Origin: Chitinophaga rhizophila
GTDB lineage: Bacteria; Bacteroidota; Bacteroidia; Chitinophagales; Chitinophagaceae
NCBI RefSeq assembly: GCF_019492185.1
Contig: NZ_JAICCF010000003.1
Coordinates: 1,240,001-1,304,000 of the forward strand
Direction: 5' to 3'
DNA: 64,000 nt
The notes beneath the pieces are model-generated. The model searched no databases and was not told the DNA's origin. It worked only from the letters and a program-made list of their open reading frames with translations. A program made the translations under genes and the position numbers. Shown piece after piece: positions 17,277-26,967 of this stretch. How positions within the stretch are numbered: position 1 is the stretch's first letter; each line of letters opens with the position of its first letter.

Positions 17277-19040
17277 GTGGAAAAAACAGCGGTCAAAAAG
17301 GTTTTTGATATTAGCTTATTAAGGAGGATATTCACTTTTGCAGTTCCATACAGGCGCTCGTTTTATCTCTCGATGTTCCTGACGGTGCTACTTGCCGTTA
17401 TATCGCCTATGCGGCCATACCTGATACAGCTAACAGTTGATAAATATATTGCAGGTCAGCTCATGCAGATGCTGATCTTCATCACTATGGTGCAGGTAGT
17501 ATTGCTGCTGCTTGAGACGGTGATGCGTTTCTATTTCTCTTATCTCACCAACTGGCTGGGGCAGTCGGTGGTGAAAGATCTGCGGGTAGCCGTATACCGG
17601 AAGATAGTTCGGCTGAACCTGGGTTTTTTTGACAAAACGCCTATTGGTACACTCACCACCCGCACCATCAATGACATTGAGGCCATTAACGATGTGTTCT
17701 CGGAAGGGCTGATATCGATCATCGCAGACATGCTGATGATCATAGCCATTCTTGCAGTCATGTTTGTGGAAGACTGGCGTTTGACGTTAATCAGTCTGTC
17801 ACCGTTTCCGATCCTGATCATAGCCACCTACATTTTCAAAGAAAGCGTGAATAAGTCTTTCCACCGGGTAAGGAATGCTGTGTCTTCGCTGAATGCCTTT
17901 GTGCAGGAGCATCTGACCGGCGTAGTGATTGTACAGGCTTTTACCGGAGAGAAGCGTGAATACGCCCGTTTTAAGCAGATCAACAAAGAGCATCGTACGG
18001 CTAATATAGATGCAATTTTTGCGTACTCTGTTTTCTTTCCTGTGGTAGAAATTATCCTGGCTATTTCATTAGGGTTGATGGTTTGGTGGGGAGCGAATAA
18101 AGTACTGAACTACGAGGTAACACAAGGGGTAATGATCGCCTTTATCATGTACCTGAATATGTTATTTCGTCCGCTGCGTATGCTGGCAGATAAGTTCAAC
18201 ACCCTTCAAATGGGTATGGTAGCCAGTGAGCGGGTATTCAGAATCATGGACAGCGATGACTATATACCGGATACTGGTACGAAGGAGGCAGCGGCTATGC
18301 AGGGCGCTATTACGTTTGACCATGTGTATTTCGCCTATAAAGAGGACAAGTATGTACTGAAGGACATTGACTTTAGTGCCCGTCCGGGAGAAACCATTGC
18401 AATTGTCGGGCATACCGGTTCTGGTAAGACGACTATTATCAGCATTCTGAACCGCCTGTATGAGATCCAGAAGGGACGTATACTGATAGACGGTACAGAT
18501 ATCAGAGATTTTACGCTGGCGGCGCTGAGAAGCAAGATAGGGGTGGTGTTACAGGATGTGTTCCTGTTTGCCGGTTCGGTATATGAAAACATAACGCTGC
18601 GTAATCCGGCTATTACGAGGGATGAGGTTGAGCAGGCTGCTAAACTGATTGGTTTGCATGACTTTATCCAGCAGTTGCCGGGCGGATATGATTATCAGGT
18701 AATGGAGAGAGGCAGTACGCTATCACTGGGGCAGCGTCAGCTTATATCTTTTGTGCGGGCATTGCTGTATGATCCTTCTATTCTGATACTTGACGAGGCT
18801 ACCTCTTCTGTAGATACTGAGTCAGAAATGCTGATTCAGCAGGCGATTGACAAGCTGATATCTGACAGGACTTCCATCATTATTGCGCATAGGTTATCTA
18901 CCGTTAGTAAAGCCAGTAAGATTATAGTGCTGGACAAGGGGGAGATCAGGGAGATGGGAACGCATGAGGAGTTGTTAAAGCTTGGCGGTTTCTACCATAA
19001 GTTGCACAGTATGCAGTTCAAGCAGGCGGGAGTGGTATAG
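17277..19040 (+). CDS. MsbA-like ABC exporter, fused membrane and ATPase domains
   Basis: A 587-residue half transporter: six TM helices (residues about 20-320) followed by an ATPase domain with Walker A GHTGSGKTTI, Q loop VVLQDVF, signature LSLGQRQ, Walker B ILILDEATSSVD and H loop IIAHRLS. It should act as a homodimer and export a lipid or hydrophobic compound. The start is GTG 17277, as no later ATG keeps the first helix. The predicted promoter leaves essentially no 5' leader, so the mRNA may be leaderless. MsbA (lipid A flippase) is one possibility, but Bacteroidota carry several such exporters and the sequence does not decide. Confidence 0.9.
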   Translation: MEKTAVKKVFDISLLRRIFTFAVPYRRSFYLSMFLTVLLAVISPMRPYLIQLTVDKYIAGQLMQMLIFITMVQVVLLLLETVMRFYFSYLTNWLGQSVVKDLRVAVYRKIVRLNLGFFDKTPIGTLTTRTINDIEAINDVFSEGLISIIADMLMIIAILAVMFVEDWRLTLISLSPFPILIIATYIFKESVNKSFHRVRNAVSSLNAFVQEHLTGVVIVQAFTGEKREYARFKQINKEHRTANIDAIFAYSVFFPVVEIILAISLGLMVWWGANKVLNYEVTQGVMIAFIMYLNMLFRPLRMLADKFNTLQMGMVASERVFRIMDSDDYIPDTGTKEAAAMQGAITFDHVYFAYKEDKYVLKDIDFSARPGETIAIVGHTGSGKTTIISILNRLYEIQKGRILIDGTDIRDFTLAALRSKIGVVLQDVFLFAGSVYENITLRNPAITRDEVEQAAKLIGLHDFIQQLPGGYDYQVMERGSTLSLGQRQLISFVRALLYDPSILILDEATSSVDTESEMLIQQAIDKLISDRTSIIIAHRLSTVSKASKIIVLDKGEIREMGTHEELLKLGGFYHKLHSMQFKQAGVV

Positions 19041-19213
19041 GGTTGGAGGGTGTTTCCCTTAAATCAGGAGTTTTATGAGATGTGGGGATAAACAGATTCC
19101 TGTGACAACATTGAACCGGGAGCGTTCCCGGAGACAGCGAAATGCTTTCGTTTAATGGTACCGGTTGAGCAGAAATAGTTTTCATTTAAGTAATTAGTTC
19201 AATATGTTATGTA

Positions 19214-19250
19214 AAAGAGGGGCCGTCAGAAACGGTCCCTCTTTAGTTGT
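19214..19250 (+). terminator. Terminator between the exporter and atpB
   Basis: AAAGAGGGGCCGT (19214-19226) pairs with ACGGTCCCTCTTT (19232-19244), one mismatch. It isolates the atp operon. Confidence 0.75.
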
Positions 19251-19293
19251 ATATATTTTTTGTAGTCGCTTACCTTTTTGATAATAAAACTGC

Positions 19294-19301
19294 TATCTTT
19301 G
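19294..19301 (+). promoter_or_regulatory. -7 promoter box for the atp operon
   Basis: TATCTTTG matches TAnnTTTG and ends 19 nt before the atpB GTG. This supports GTG 19321 as the start and a short leader. Confidence 0.55.
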
Positions 19302-19320
19302 CGCAAAATTTCAGAAAGCG

Positions 19321-20493
19321 GTGATTTCCTACAATCTGTCCAAATATAGACTGGTAGCCCTTATTCTTGCATTTTGCATAAGCGGTTTTAACACGTTTGC
19401 GAATACTTCAGAAGCTCATCAAGATGCGCACGAAGCTCATGATGCTCATGAAGAGACAAAAAAGGGTTTTGATGCCAAGGAAGTACTTCTTGGTCACGTA
19501 AAAGATGCACATGACTGGCATCTGTTCAGCATGGGAGAGTCACATGTGACGATTCCTTTGCCTGTGATTGTGTATGAAAAAGGCAAAGGTGTTACTACCT
19601 TTTCTTCTTCAGCATTTCATCATGGCCATGCTTCTCATGAAGGTTACCGTCTGGTAAACAAGCATTATCGTGAGGAGAAGGGTCTGGAAGAGGCGAAGTA
19701 TCCTGATGAGAAGATCATTGCGGTTGATGCTAATGATAATCCGACAGGAGCAGAGATCTACGATCTGTCTATTACAAAGAACATCACTTCCATGATCATT
19801 GCAGCTATCCTGTTGATCTGGCTGATGATATCTGTAGCGAAAGCTTATACAACGAGAGGTTCCAAGAAAGCGCCTAAGGGTATGCAAAGCCTGATTGAGC
19901 CGGTAATTATCTTCATCCGTGATGAGGTAGTAAAGCCCAACATTCCGGGAGCAAATGCTGAGCGTTATACGCCATTCATTCTGACTTTCTTCTTCTTTAT
20001 ATTGATTAACAATCTGTTAGGGCTGTTACCTGGTTCTGCCAACGTAACGGGTAATATTGCTGTAACCTTCGCACTGGCGCTGATCAGCTTTATTGCAACG
20101 ATGGTAAGTGCAAACAAGCACTTCTGGTCTCACCTGTTGAACCCACCGGTTCCGGGATGGGTGAAGCCGATCCTGGTTCCAGTAGAGATCATTGGTATCT
20201 TCACTAAGCCGGTGTCTCTGATGATCCGACTTTTTGCCAACATTCTGGCGGGTCACATCATCATCCTGAGCATTATCTCCCTGGTATTCATATTCGGATC
20301 TATCAACAAAGGTGCTGGTTATGGTTTCTTACCGATCACCATCCTGTTCAACATCGTGATGATGATGCTGGAATTGTTGGTAGCGTTTATCCAGGCGTTC
20401 ATCTTTGCTAACCTGACGGCTGTATTCATCGGTCAGGGTATGGAAGCGCCACACCATGATGATCATCATGCAGGTGACCACGGCCACCATTAA
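19321..20493 (+). CDS. atpB: F-type ATP synthase subunit a
   Basis: A 390-residue subunit a, more than 100 residues longer than the E. coli protein. The extra N-terminus has a signal-like helix (residues about 10-29), then a His-rich stretch (repeated AHD/AHE) and a soluble region before the first conserved helix near residue 155. The essential arginine is present as Arg303 in SLMIRLFANILAGH. The C-terminus is a His/Asp tail (about 15 residues). Subunit a forms the proton half-channels against the c ring. N-terminal extensions are usual in Bacteroidota; the paired His-rich ends are noteworthy. First gene of atpBEFHA, GTG start. Confidence 0.95.
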   Translation: MISYNLSKYRLVALILAFCISGFNTFANTSEAHQDAHEAHDAHEETKKGFDAKEVLLGHVKDAHDWHLFSMGESHVTIPLPVIVYEKGKGVTTFSSSAFHHGHASHEGYRLVNKHYREEKGLEEAKYPDEKIIAVDANDNPTGAEIYDLSITKNITSMIIAAILLIWLMISVAKAYTTRGSKKAPKGMQSLIEPVIIFIRDEVVKPNIPGANAERYTPFILTFFFFILINNLLGLLPGSANVTGNIAVTFALALISFIATMVSANKHFWSHLLNPPVPGWVKPILVPVEIIGIFTKPVSLMIRLFANILAGHIIILSIISLVFIFGSINKGAGYGFLPITILFNIVMMMLELLVAFIQAFIFANLTAVFIGQGMEAPHHDDHHAGDHGHH

Positions 20494-20502
20494 TTATTGT
20501 AG

Positions 20503-20820
<318 letters not shown>

Positions 20821-20938
20821 GGCTATTTGTTACTGCATCCGGCGCACAGGGCAAGGGATGCAGTAATCTTTTTTTTCTTAAGGATGTGTATCCGGATTGC
20901 TTATCAAATAACTTGCGAACAAATAAATATTCATCATC

Positions 20939-21433
20939 ATGGATCTGTTACAGCCCGCGTTAGGCTTGTTTTTCATTTCACTAATCATATTCATTATAGT
21001 ATTCCTTATCCTGAAGAAATTCGCGTGGAAACCAATTCTCTCTACGCTGAAAGAAAGGGAAACATCTATCTCTGATGCCATTGCATCTGCAGAAAGAGTA
21101 AAGGAAGAGATGGCTCAGATGAAAGCTGAACATGAGCACGTACTGGCGGAAGCTAAAGCTGAAAGAAGCAAAATTCTGAAAGAGGCGAAAGACGCTAAAG
21201 ATCAGATCCTCAGCGAAGCTAAAACTCAGGCTCAGGCAGAAGCTAAGAAAATTATCAGCGAAGCGTATACTGCTATCGACAACCAGAAAATGGCTGCACT
21301 GACAGACGTTAAAAATCAGGTTGGTAAACTGGTAATTGAAGTTGCTGAGAAGGTATTGCGCAAGGAACTGTCTGACAAGGCAGCGCAAGAGACCTACATC
21401 AAAGAACTGGCAGGAGAAATCAAATTAAACTAA
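20939..21433 (+). CDS. atpF: F-type ATP synthase subunit b
   Basis: A 164-residue peripheral stalk subunit: one N-terminal TM helix (residues about 6-26) followed by a long charged coiled coil rich in Ala, Glu and Lys, with the AEAKAERSKILKEAKDAKDQ type of pattern. Length and layout are standard. It dimerises and holds F1 through the delta subunit encoded by the next gene. Gap to atpE is 118 nt, to atpH 96 nt, still within one operon. Confidence 0.94.
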   Translation: MDLLQPALGLFFISLIIFIIVFLILKKFAWKPILSTLKERETSISDAIASAERVKEEMAQMKAEHEHVLAEAKAERSKILKEAKDAKDQILSEAKTQAQAEAKKIISEAYTAIDNQKMAALTDVKNQVGKLVIEVAEKVLRKELSDKAAQETYIKELAGEIKLN

Positions 21434-21529
21434 AGCGATAGGCTGGACCAGCCGGAAGCTACAGGAGATAGATGACCAGATTGTCTTTCCCTTGTAGCTT
21501 TCAGCTTGAAAGGCCAAAAGATATATAAT

Positions 21530-22090
21530 ATGCAGAATCCCCGTTTAGCATCCCGCTATGCAAAATCTCTGGTAGACCTGTCCTCCGAAAAAGGTCAGCT
21601 GGAAGCGGTAAACGCTGACATGCAGTTTATGCAGCAGCTGTCCAAGTCCAATCCGGACGTGGTTGCCCTGCTGAAAAGCCCGATCGTGAAGCCTGACAAG
21701 AAACAGCAGATCCTCTCTGCTATCTTTGACGGTAAAGTGAACACTATCACTGCTGCTTTCATTAAGCTGCTGGTAGCTAAAGGAAGAGAAGGTAACCTGC
21801 CTGAAATAGCACAGGAGTTCAGCAAACAGTATGATGTACTGAAGAACATCAGTAAAGTAAAGATCACTACCGCTGTGCCAATGGATGCAGCTGTACTGGA
21901 AGTAATCAAAAACAAAGTACAGGCAGGTACCGATAAGAAAATTGCCCTGGAAGCTGCGGTTAATCCTGAGCTGATAGGCGGTTTCGTACTGGAATCTAAC
22001 AATACCCTGTTTGATGCTTCTGTACTCCGTGACCTGAACGATATCAAAAAGCAATTTGCTGAGAACATTTACGTTCATTCTATCAAATAA
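21530..22090 (+). CDS. atpH: F-type ATP synthase subunit delta
   Basis: A 186-residue delta subunit that joins the b stalk to the top of F1. It begins LASRYAKSLVDLSSEKGQ, the family N-terminal helix, and ends with the conserved region NPELIGGFVLESNNTLFDAS. I choose ATG 21530; the frame could extend to TTG 21506 but adds residues not found in the family. It sits between atpF and atpA. Confidence 0.94.
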   Translation: MQNPRLASRYAKSLVDLSSEKGQLEAVNADMQFMQQLSKSNPDVVALLKSPIVKPDKKQQILSAIFDGKVNTITAAFIKLLVAKGREGNLPEIAQEFSKQYDVLKNISKVKITTAVPMDAAVLEVIKNKVQAGTDKKIALEAAVNPELIGGFVLESNNTLFDASVLRDLNDIKKQFAENIYVHSIK

Positions 22091-22175
22091 ACAATTAACA
22101 GCAGCCACTGCGTACACGTAAAGCTGTTGTCGTTATATTCATTCTTTTAACGACTTTTTATAAAAAGCATACATT

Positions 22176-23753
22176 ATGGTGGAGATAAAACCTGATGAAA
22201 TTTCGGCGATATTACGCCAGCAACTAAGCAACTTCAATGCTGCTGCAGACCTGGAAGAGGTTGGTACAGTACTGCAGGTTGGAGACGGTATCGCTCGTAT
22301 CTATGGATTAAATAACGTTGGTTACGGAGAACTGGTTGAGTTTGAAAATGGCGTAAAAGCTATTGCACTGAACCTGGAAGAAGACAACGTAGGTGTGGTA
22401 TTGATGGGTGAGTTCGGAGAGATAAAAGAAGGTTTTAAAGTACGCCGCACTGGCCAGATCGCATCTATCAAAGTAGGTGAAGGTATGGTTGGTCGTGTTG
22501 TAAATACTCTGGGTGCTCCTATCGATGGTAAGGGCCCTATCACTGGCGATCTGTATGAAATGCCACTGGAACGTAAAGCTCCGGGCGTTCTGTTCCGTGA
22601 ACCAGTAAAAGAACCACTGCAGACTGGTATCAAAGCGATTGATGCAATGATCCCTGTAGGTCGTGGTCAGCGTGAGCTGGTGATTGGTGACCGTCAGACC
22701 GGTAAAACCGCCATCTGTATCGATACCATCATCAACCAGAAAGAGTTCTTTGACGCTGGTAAACCAGTATATTGTATCTACGTAGCAGTAGGTCAGAAAG
22801 CATCTACTATCGCAGGTGTAATGAAAACCCTGCAGGAAGCTGGTGCAATGGCTTATACTACTATCGTTGCAGCTTCTGCTTCTGATCCTGCTCCACTGCA
22901 GTTCTACGCTCCATTCGCTGGCGCTGCCATCGGTGAGTTCTTCCGTGATACCGGTCGTCCTGCATTGATCGTTTATGATGATCTGTCTAAACAGGCAGTA
23001 GCTTACCGTGAAGTATCCCTGCTGCTCCGTCGTCCTCCTGGTCGTGAAGCATATCCTGGTGACGTATTCTACTTGCACTCCCGCTTGCTGGAACGTGCTG
23101 CGAAAGTGATCAACAAGGATGAAATTGCTAAGCAGATGAACGACCTGCCAGAGTCTATCAAACACCTGGTAAAAGGTGGTGGTTCCCTGACAGCTTTGCC
23201 TATCATCGAAACACAGGCCGGCGACGTATCCGCATACATCCCAACCAACGTAATCTCCATCACTGACGGTCAGATCTTCCTGGAATCCAACCTGTTCAAC
23301 GCAGGTATCCGTCCGGCAATCAACGTAGGTATCTCCGTAAGCCGTGTGGGTGGTAACGCGCAGATCAAATCCATGAAGAAAGTATCTGGTACCCTGAAAC
23401 TGGACCAGGCACAATATCGTGAGATGGAAGCGTTCTCCAAATTCGGTGGTGACCTCGATGCTGCAACCAAAGCCGTACTGGACAAAGGTGCTCGTAACGT
23501 GGAAATACTGAAACAGGCACAGTTCGCTCCATATCCGGTCGAAAAACAGGTAGCTATGATCTATCTGGGTACACAGGGTCTGCTGCGTGACGTTCCAGTT
23601 AAGAATGTAAAAGCTTTTGAAGAAGCTTTCCTGAATGAACTGGAAGTACGTCTGCCGGAAGTATTAACTGAATTTAAGAAAGGTAACCTGCCTGATGACG
23701 GTATCAAGCGTATGGTAACACTGGCTAACGAACTGAAACCAAGATTCGCTTAA
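22176..23753 (+). CDS. atpA: F-type ATP synthase subunit alpha
   Basis: The 525-residue non-catalytic nucleotide-binding subunit of F1. The N-terminal beta barrel is followed by Walker [11 protein letters not shown], the Walker B region [11 protein letters not shown], and the arginine finger segment [11 protein letters not shown]. It completes the peripheral-stalk/alpha part of the complex. It is followed by a strong terminator (23775-23806) and an unrelated gene, so the gamma gene, which often follows atpA in Bacteroidota, is not here; atpD/atpC are also elsewhere. Confidence 0.97.
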   Translation: MVEIKPDEISAILRQQLSNFNAAADLEEVGTVLQVGDGIARIYGLNNVGYGELVEFENGVKAIALNLEEDNVGVVLMGEFGEIKEGFKVRRTGQIASIKVGEGMVGRVVNTLGAPIDGKGPITGDLYEMPLERKAPGVLFREPVKEPLQTGIKAIDAMIPVGRGQRELVIGDRQTGKTAICIDTIINQKEFFDAGKPVYCIYVAVGQKASTIAGVMKTLQEAGAMAYTTIVAASASDPAPLQFYAPFAGAAIGEFFRDTGRPALIVYDDLSKQAVAYREVSLLLRRPPGREAYPGDVFYLHSRLLERAAKVINKDEIAKQMNDLPESIKHLVKGGGSLTALPIIETQAGDVSAYIPTNVISITDGQIFLESNLFNAGIRPAINVGISVSRVGGNAQIKSMKKVSGTLKLDQAQYREMEAFSKFGGDLDAATKAVLDKGARNVEILKQAQFAPYPVEKQVAMIYLGTQGLLRDVPVKNVKAFEEAFLNELEVRLPEVLTEFKKGNLPDDGIKRMVTLANELKPRFA

Positions 23754-23774
23754 TCAGCATATATTCTTTTTATC

Positions 23775-23806
23775 AAGCCCACCGGTTTTACCGGTGGGCT
23801 TTTTTT
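23775..23806 (+). terminator. Terminator of the atp operon
   Basis: AAGCCCACCGG and CCGGTGGGCTT form an 11-bp perfect stem with a 5-nt loop and a T run. Confidence 0.9.
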
Positions 23807-23886
23807 ATTCCTATCTTTACGCAACATTCCTACCGACGAATCCCCTGTTTTTACCGACGTTATGCCCTGCATTTGCCTTTTATGGA

Positions 23887-23917
23887 TTGAAAAGGGCTCA
23901 CTGTACAAGTAGTTTTG
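23887..23917 (+). promoter_or_regulatory. Promoter of the TonB-dependent receptor (TTG-N20-TAGTTTTG)
   Basis: TTG at 23887-23889 and TAGTTTTG at 23910-23917 have the expected 20-nt spacing; the ATG at 23937 follows after 19 nt. Confidence 0.55.
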
Positions 23918-23936
23918 TTAAAAATTCACCTCCCCC

Positions 23937-26087
23937 ATGAAACACTTCAACCTGATGCTGTTAACAATGCTTTTACCACTCTGTATGATGGGTCAGCAGC
24001 GTATCTCAGGTAAAATTACTGACAGCAGAAAGCGCCCTTTACAAGGCGTGAACATCTCCATTAAAGACTCATATGATGGCGCTACCAGCGGTGCCGACGG
24101 ATCGTATTCATTCACTACCGATGCCAAAGGAACACAGTATATCACTGCCACCTTATTGGGATATGCCAGCCAGGAACAGAAGATATTTATTACCGGTCCA
24201 CAGGAAATCAACATCATTATGCGCAATAATGTGAACGACCTGAAAGTCGTTACTATCAGTGCCGGCAGCTTTGAAGCAAGTGATGAAGGTAAAGCAACCG
24301 TGCTGAAACCACTGGATATAGTGACTACCGCAGGTGCGAACGCTGACATTGTCAATGCACTGAAAACCCTGCCTGGTACACAGCAGACCAACGACAGAGA
24401 AGGCCTGTTCGTACGTGGCGGTACCGGTTATGAAACACAGACCTTCATTGACGGCATGATGGTACGTAACCCCTTCTTTTCAGGTCTGCCTGACCAGCCA
24501 GGACGCGGCCGCTTTTCGCCATTCCTGTTTAAAGGAACTACTTTCAGCAGCGGCGGTTACTCTGCACAGTATGGCCAGGGACTATCATCAGCCCTCATCC
24601 TGGAATCAACAGATCTTCCTCAGCGGTCCTCTTACTCACTAGGTGCCTCAGTGATTGGAGTAAGTGGTGGGCTGGAAGAACTGATGCGTGACAAGAAAGG
24701 CTCTTTCGGCGTGGAAGCAGATTATACACACCTTGGCCCCTACCTGGGTGTAGTGAAACCTACCTATGCGTTCAGTAAAAATCCTGAAATCATCGGTACT
24801 TCGGCTAACTTCCGCAGGAAAACATCTTCTACAGGGATGATCAAGTTCTACGGCTATTATAATCAGACGAATATGGGTACTATCCGTCCCAGCCTGGAAT
24901 ATCCGGGTTTTGAAGAACTGTTTGAGCTGAAGAACAAAAACGTCTATACTAATCTTACCTATAAAGAAAGCCTGGGCCATGACTGGAAACTCAATGCCGG
25001 ATTTTCCTTCAGCTCCAATGCCGACAATATTTACCTTGACACCTTGAATAAAACAAACCCGTTGAAGGGTAAAACACAGTCACAGCTGACACAGACACGC
25101 CTCGTGCTGACAAAAGGGCTGGGACAATATTCTATCCTGCGTTTGGGTGGAGAGTATCAGTATGGCGTTGAGAAATCGAATTTCGGTGGCTGGCAGGCCA
25201 ACTATGTAGATAACTATACCGCCGGATTCGCAGAAAGCGATATATATGTTACACCAAGGCTGGTAGCCCGCGTAGGAGGCAGGGTAGAATATACCTCTAT
25301 TCTGGCCAAAGCAAATGTTGCACCGAGAGCGTCTCTCGCTTACCGGCTTACCGCCAATAGTCAGTTCTCACTGGCCTACGGAGACTTTTATCAGAAACCG
25401 GAACAGCAATACCTCCGCTTCAAAAATGATCTGGGATTCACTAAGGCAACTCACTATATAGCCAGCTATCAGCATGTTTCCAAGAACTATACACTGCGCG
25501 TAGAAGCCTTTTACAAGAAGTATAATGACCTGGTAAAGACAGGCAGGGATACAAGCACCAGCGGTACCGGCTATGCAAAGGGTATTGAACTGTTCTGGCG
25601 TGACAGAAAGACCATTAAGAATACTGACTATTGGATTTCCTACTCTTACCTGGATACAAAACGTAACTACCTGAACTACCCATTTGAAGTACAACCGGAT
25701 TTTGCCGCCAAACATACACTGAGTATCGTGTACAAGTATTTTATCCCTGCTATTGCAACCAATCTGGGTGTTACTTATAGTTTCTCGACCGGCAGACCTT
25801 ATTACAATCCGAACCTTCCGGTAGAGAAGTTCATGTCAGAAAAGACAATGACCTATAATTCTGTCGGGTTCAGTGCCAGCTACCTGACCTCCATCCGCAA
25901 AGCGTTCACCATCTTTGTACTGTCTGTTTCTAACGCGCCTAATTTCAAACAGGTGTATGGTTACCGCTACTCAACAGATAAATTACGCCGGCAGGAAATC
26001 GTACCTAATATGCCCCGGTTCGTCTATCTGGGTATGTTCATGAACTTTGGTATAGATAGAAGACAGGACATGATTAACAACTTATAA
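23937..26087 (+). CDS. TonB-dependent receptor with carboxypeptidase-like N-terminal domain
   Basis: A 716-residue outer-membrane receptor. Signal peptide (ends MGQQ, about residue 20), then a CarboxypepD_reg-like beta sandwich (ISGKITDSRKRPLQGVNISI...), a plug domain (about residues 120-230, with FVRGGTGYETQTFIDGMMVR) and a short barrel. It is smaller than SusC-type receptors and lacks their signature, so a siderophore or metal type ligand is more likely than a glycan; ligand is not determinable. A matching promoter lies at 23887-23917. The small exported protein 54 nt downstream is probably its partner. Confidence 0.88.
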   Translation: MKHFNLMLLTMLLPLCMMGQQRISGKITDSRKRPLQGVNISIKDSYDGATSGADGSYSFTTDAKGTQYITATLLGYASQEQKIFITGPQEINIIMRNNVNDLKVVTISAGSFEASDEGKATVLKPLDIVTTAGANADIVNALKTLPGTQQTNDREGLFVRGGTGYETQTFIDGMMVRNPFFSGLPDQPGRGRFSPFLFKGTTFSSGGYSAQYGQGLSSALILESTDLPQRSSYSLGASVIGVSGGLEELMRDKKGSFGVEADYTHLGPYLGVVKPTYAFSKNPEIIGTSANFRRKTSSTGMIKFYGYYNQTNMGTIRPSLEYPGFEELFELKNKNVYTNLTYKESLGHDWKLNAGFSFSSNADNIYLDTLNKTNPLKGKTQSQLTQTRLVLTKGLGQYSILRLGGEYQYGVEKSNFGGWQANYVDNYTAGFAESDIYVTPRLVARVGGRVEYTSILAKANVAPRASLAYRLTANSQFSLAYGDFYQKPEQQYLRFKNDLGFTKATHYIASYQHVSKNYTLRVEAFYKKYNDLVKTGRDTSTSGTGYAKGIELFWRDRKTIKNTDYWISYSYLDTKRNYLNYPFEVQPDFAAKHTLSIVYKYFIPAIATNLGVTYSFSTGRPYYNPNLPVEKFMSEKTMTYNSVGFSASYLTSIRKAFTIFVLSVSNAPNFKQVYGYRYSTDKLRRQEIVPNMPRFVYLGMFMNFGIDRRQDMINNL

Positions 26088-26141
26088 GCCCATTCCAAAA
26101 CCATTCATATAAACACTCAAAATCTTTAAAATCAATTTACA

Positions 26142-26789
26142 ATGAAGCGTATCTTATTTTCTATTTGTTTGTCAATTGGCCTGGTATCAGCCGCAATGGC
26201 CCAAAGTACACAGTATGAAGGCGCAATGACCCGCCAGGTAGCTATGCTGGATGATTCGACCAACTTTGCACCTGACAGGTTACTTGAAATAGCCAATACT
26301 TTTGAGCGTATAGGAGCAGCAGAGAAAACACAATGGTTGCCATTTTATTATGCCAGCTATTGTTATGTAATGAGCTCTTTTATGCAGAAGGATAATGATA
26401 AGGTAGACGATCTGGCAGATAAAGCAGCGGTGAATATTGAACAGGCAGAAGCTATCAGTCCGGAGAATGACGAGATTAACTGTATCAAATCACTCATCGC
26501 CACTGCGCGTATCCGGGTAGACCCGATGAACAGAGGTATGAAGTATGGTATGGAATCGGCAGACCTGCTGGTGAAGGCTAACAAGATCAACCAGGAGAAT
26601 CCGAGAGTATACATGTTACAGGGACAGTCACTGTTTTATACACCAGAGCAATTTGGCGGCAGCAAGACTGAAGCAAAGAAGAAGTTTGAAGTTGCTATGC
26701 AGAAGTTCAGTTCTTTCAAGCCAGCGAGCAAAATTGCGCCTCACTGGGGAGAGGGATATACCAGAGGATTACTGGCACAGATAAAATAG
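26142..26789 (+). CDS. Exported helical-repeat protein, function unknown
   Basis: A 215-residue protein with a signal peptide (ends AMAQ, residue 21). The remainder is predicted helical with a TPR-like rhythm: repeated pairs with Ala/Leu/Tyr at regular spacing and a late segment NQENPRVYMLQGQSLFYTPEQFGGSKTEAKKKFEVA that is typical of tetratricopeptide-like scaffolds. No catalytic motif is seen. It follows the TonB-dependent receptor by 54 nt on the same strand and is followed by a terminator, so the two form a bicistronic unit; a periplasmic accessory role is inferred. Confidence 0.7.
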   Translation: MKRILFSICLSIGLVSAAMAQSTQYEGAMTRQVAMLDDSTNFAPDRLLEIANTFERIGAAEKTQWLPFYYASYCYVMSSFMQKDNDKVDDLADKAAVNIEQAEAISPENDEINCIKSLIATARIRVDPMNRGMKYGMESADLLVKANKINQENPRVYMLQGQSLFYTPEQFGGSKTEAKKKFEVAMQKFSSFKPASKIAPHWGEGYTRGLLAQIK

Positions 26790-26823
26790 AGGAAAATAAG
26801 TAATTGATACTTATAACTTATTG

Positions 26824-26866
26824 AATGGCAGTTATTTCTGACAGGAATGAACTGCCATTCTCTTTT
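26824..26866 (+). terminator. Terminator after the receptor/partner pair
   Basis: AATGGCAGTT (26824-26833) pairs with AACTGCCATT (26850-26859), followed by CTCTTTT. Confidence 0.7.
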
Positions 26867-26967
26867 CCTGGTCACCCTGCATTCCGCTGTCAGTCAGCTG
26901 TCTTATCTTTACATTGTATGTTAACAAACTAGCCTTGTAATCTGTTAACCTTGAAAATGTAAGTTCC

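Noticed and set aside
21545-22117. Antisense open frames over atpH and other conserved genes
   Set aside because: They mirror conserved genes and show no independent evidence of coding.
22308-23414. Long open frame antisense to atpA (368 codons)
   Set aside because: atpA is certain; the antisense frame is a product of codon bias and has no domain, promoter or signal.
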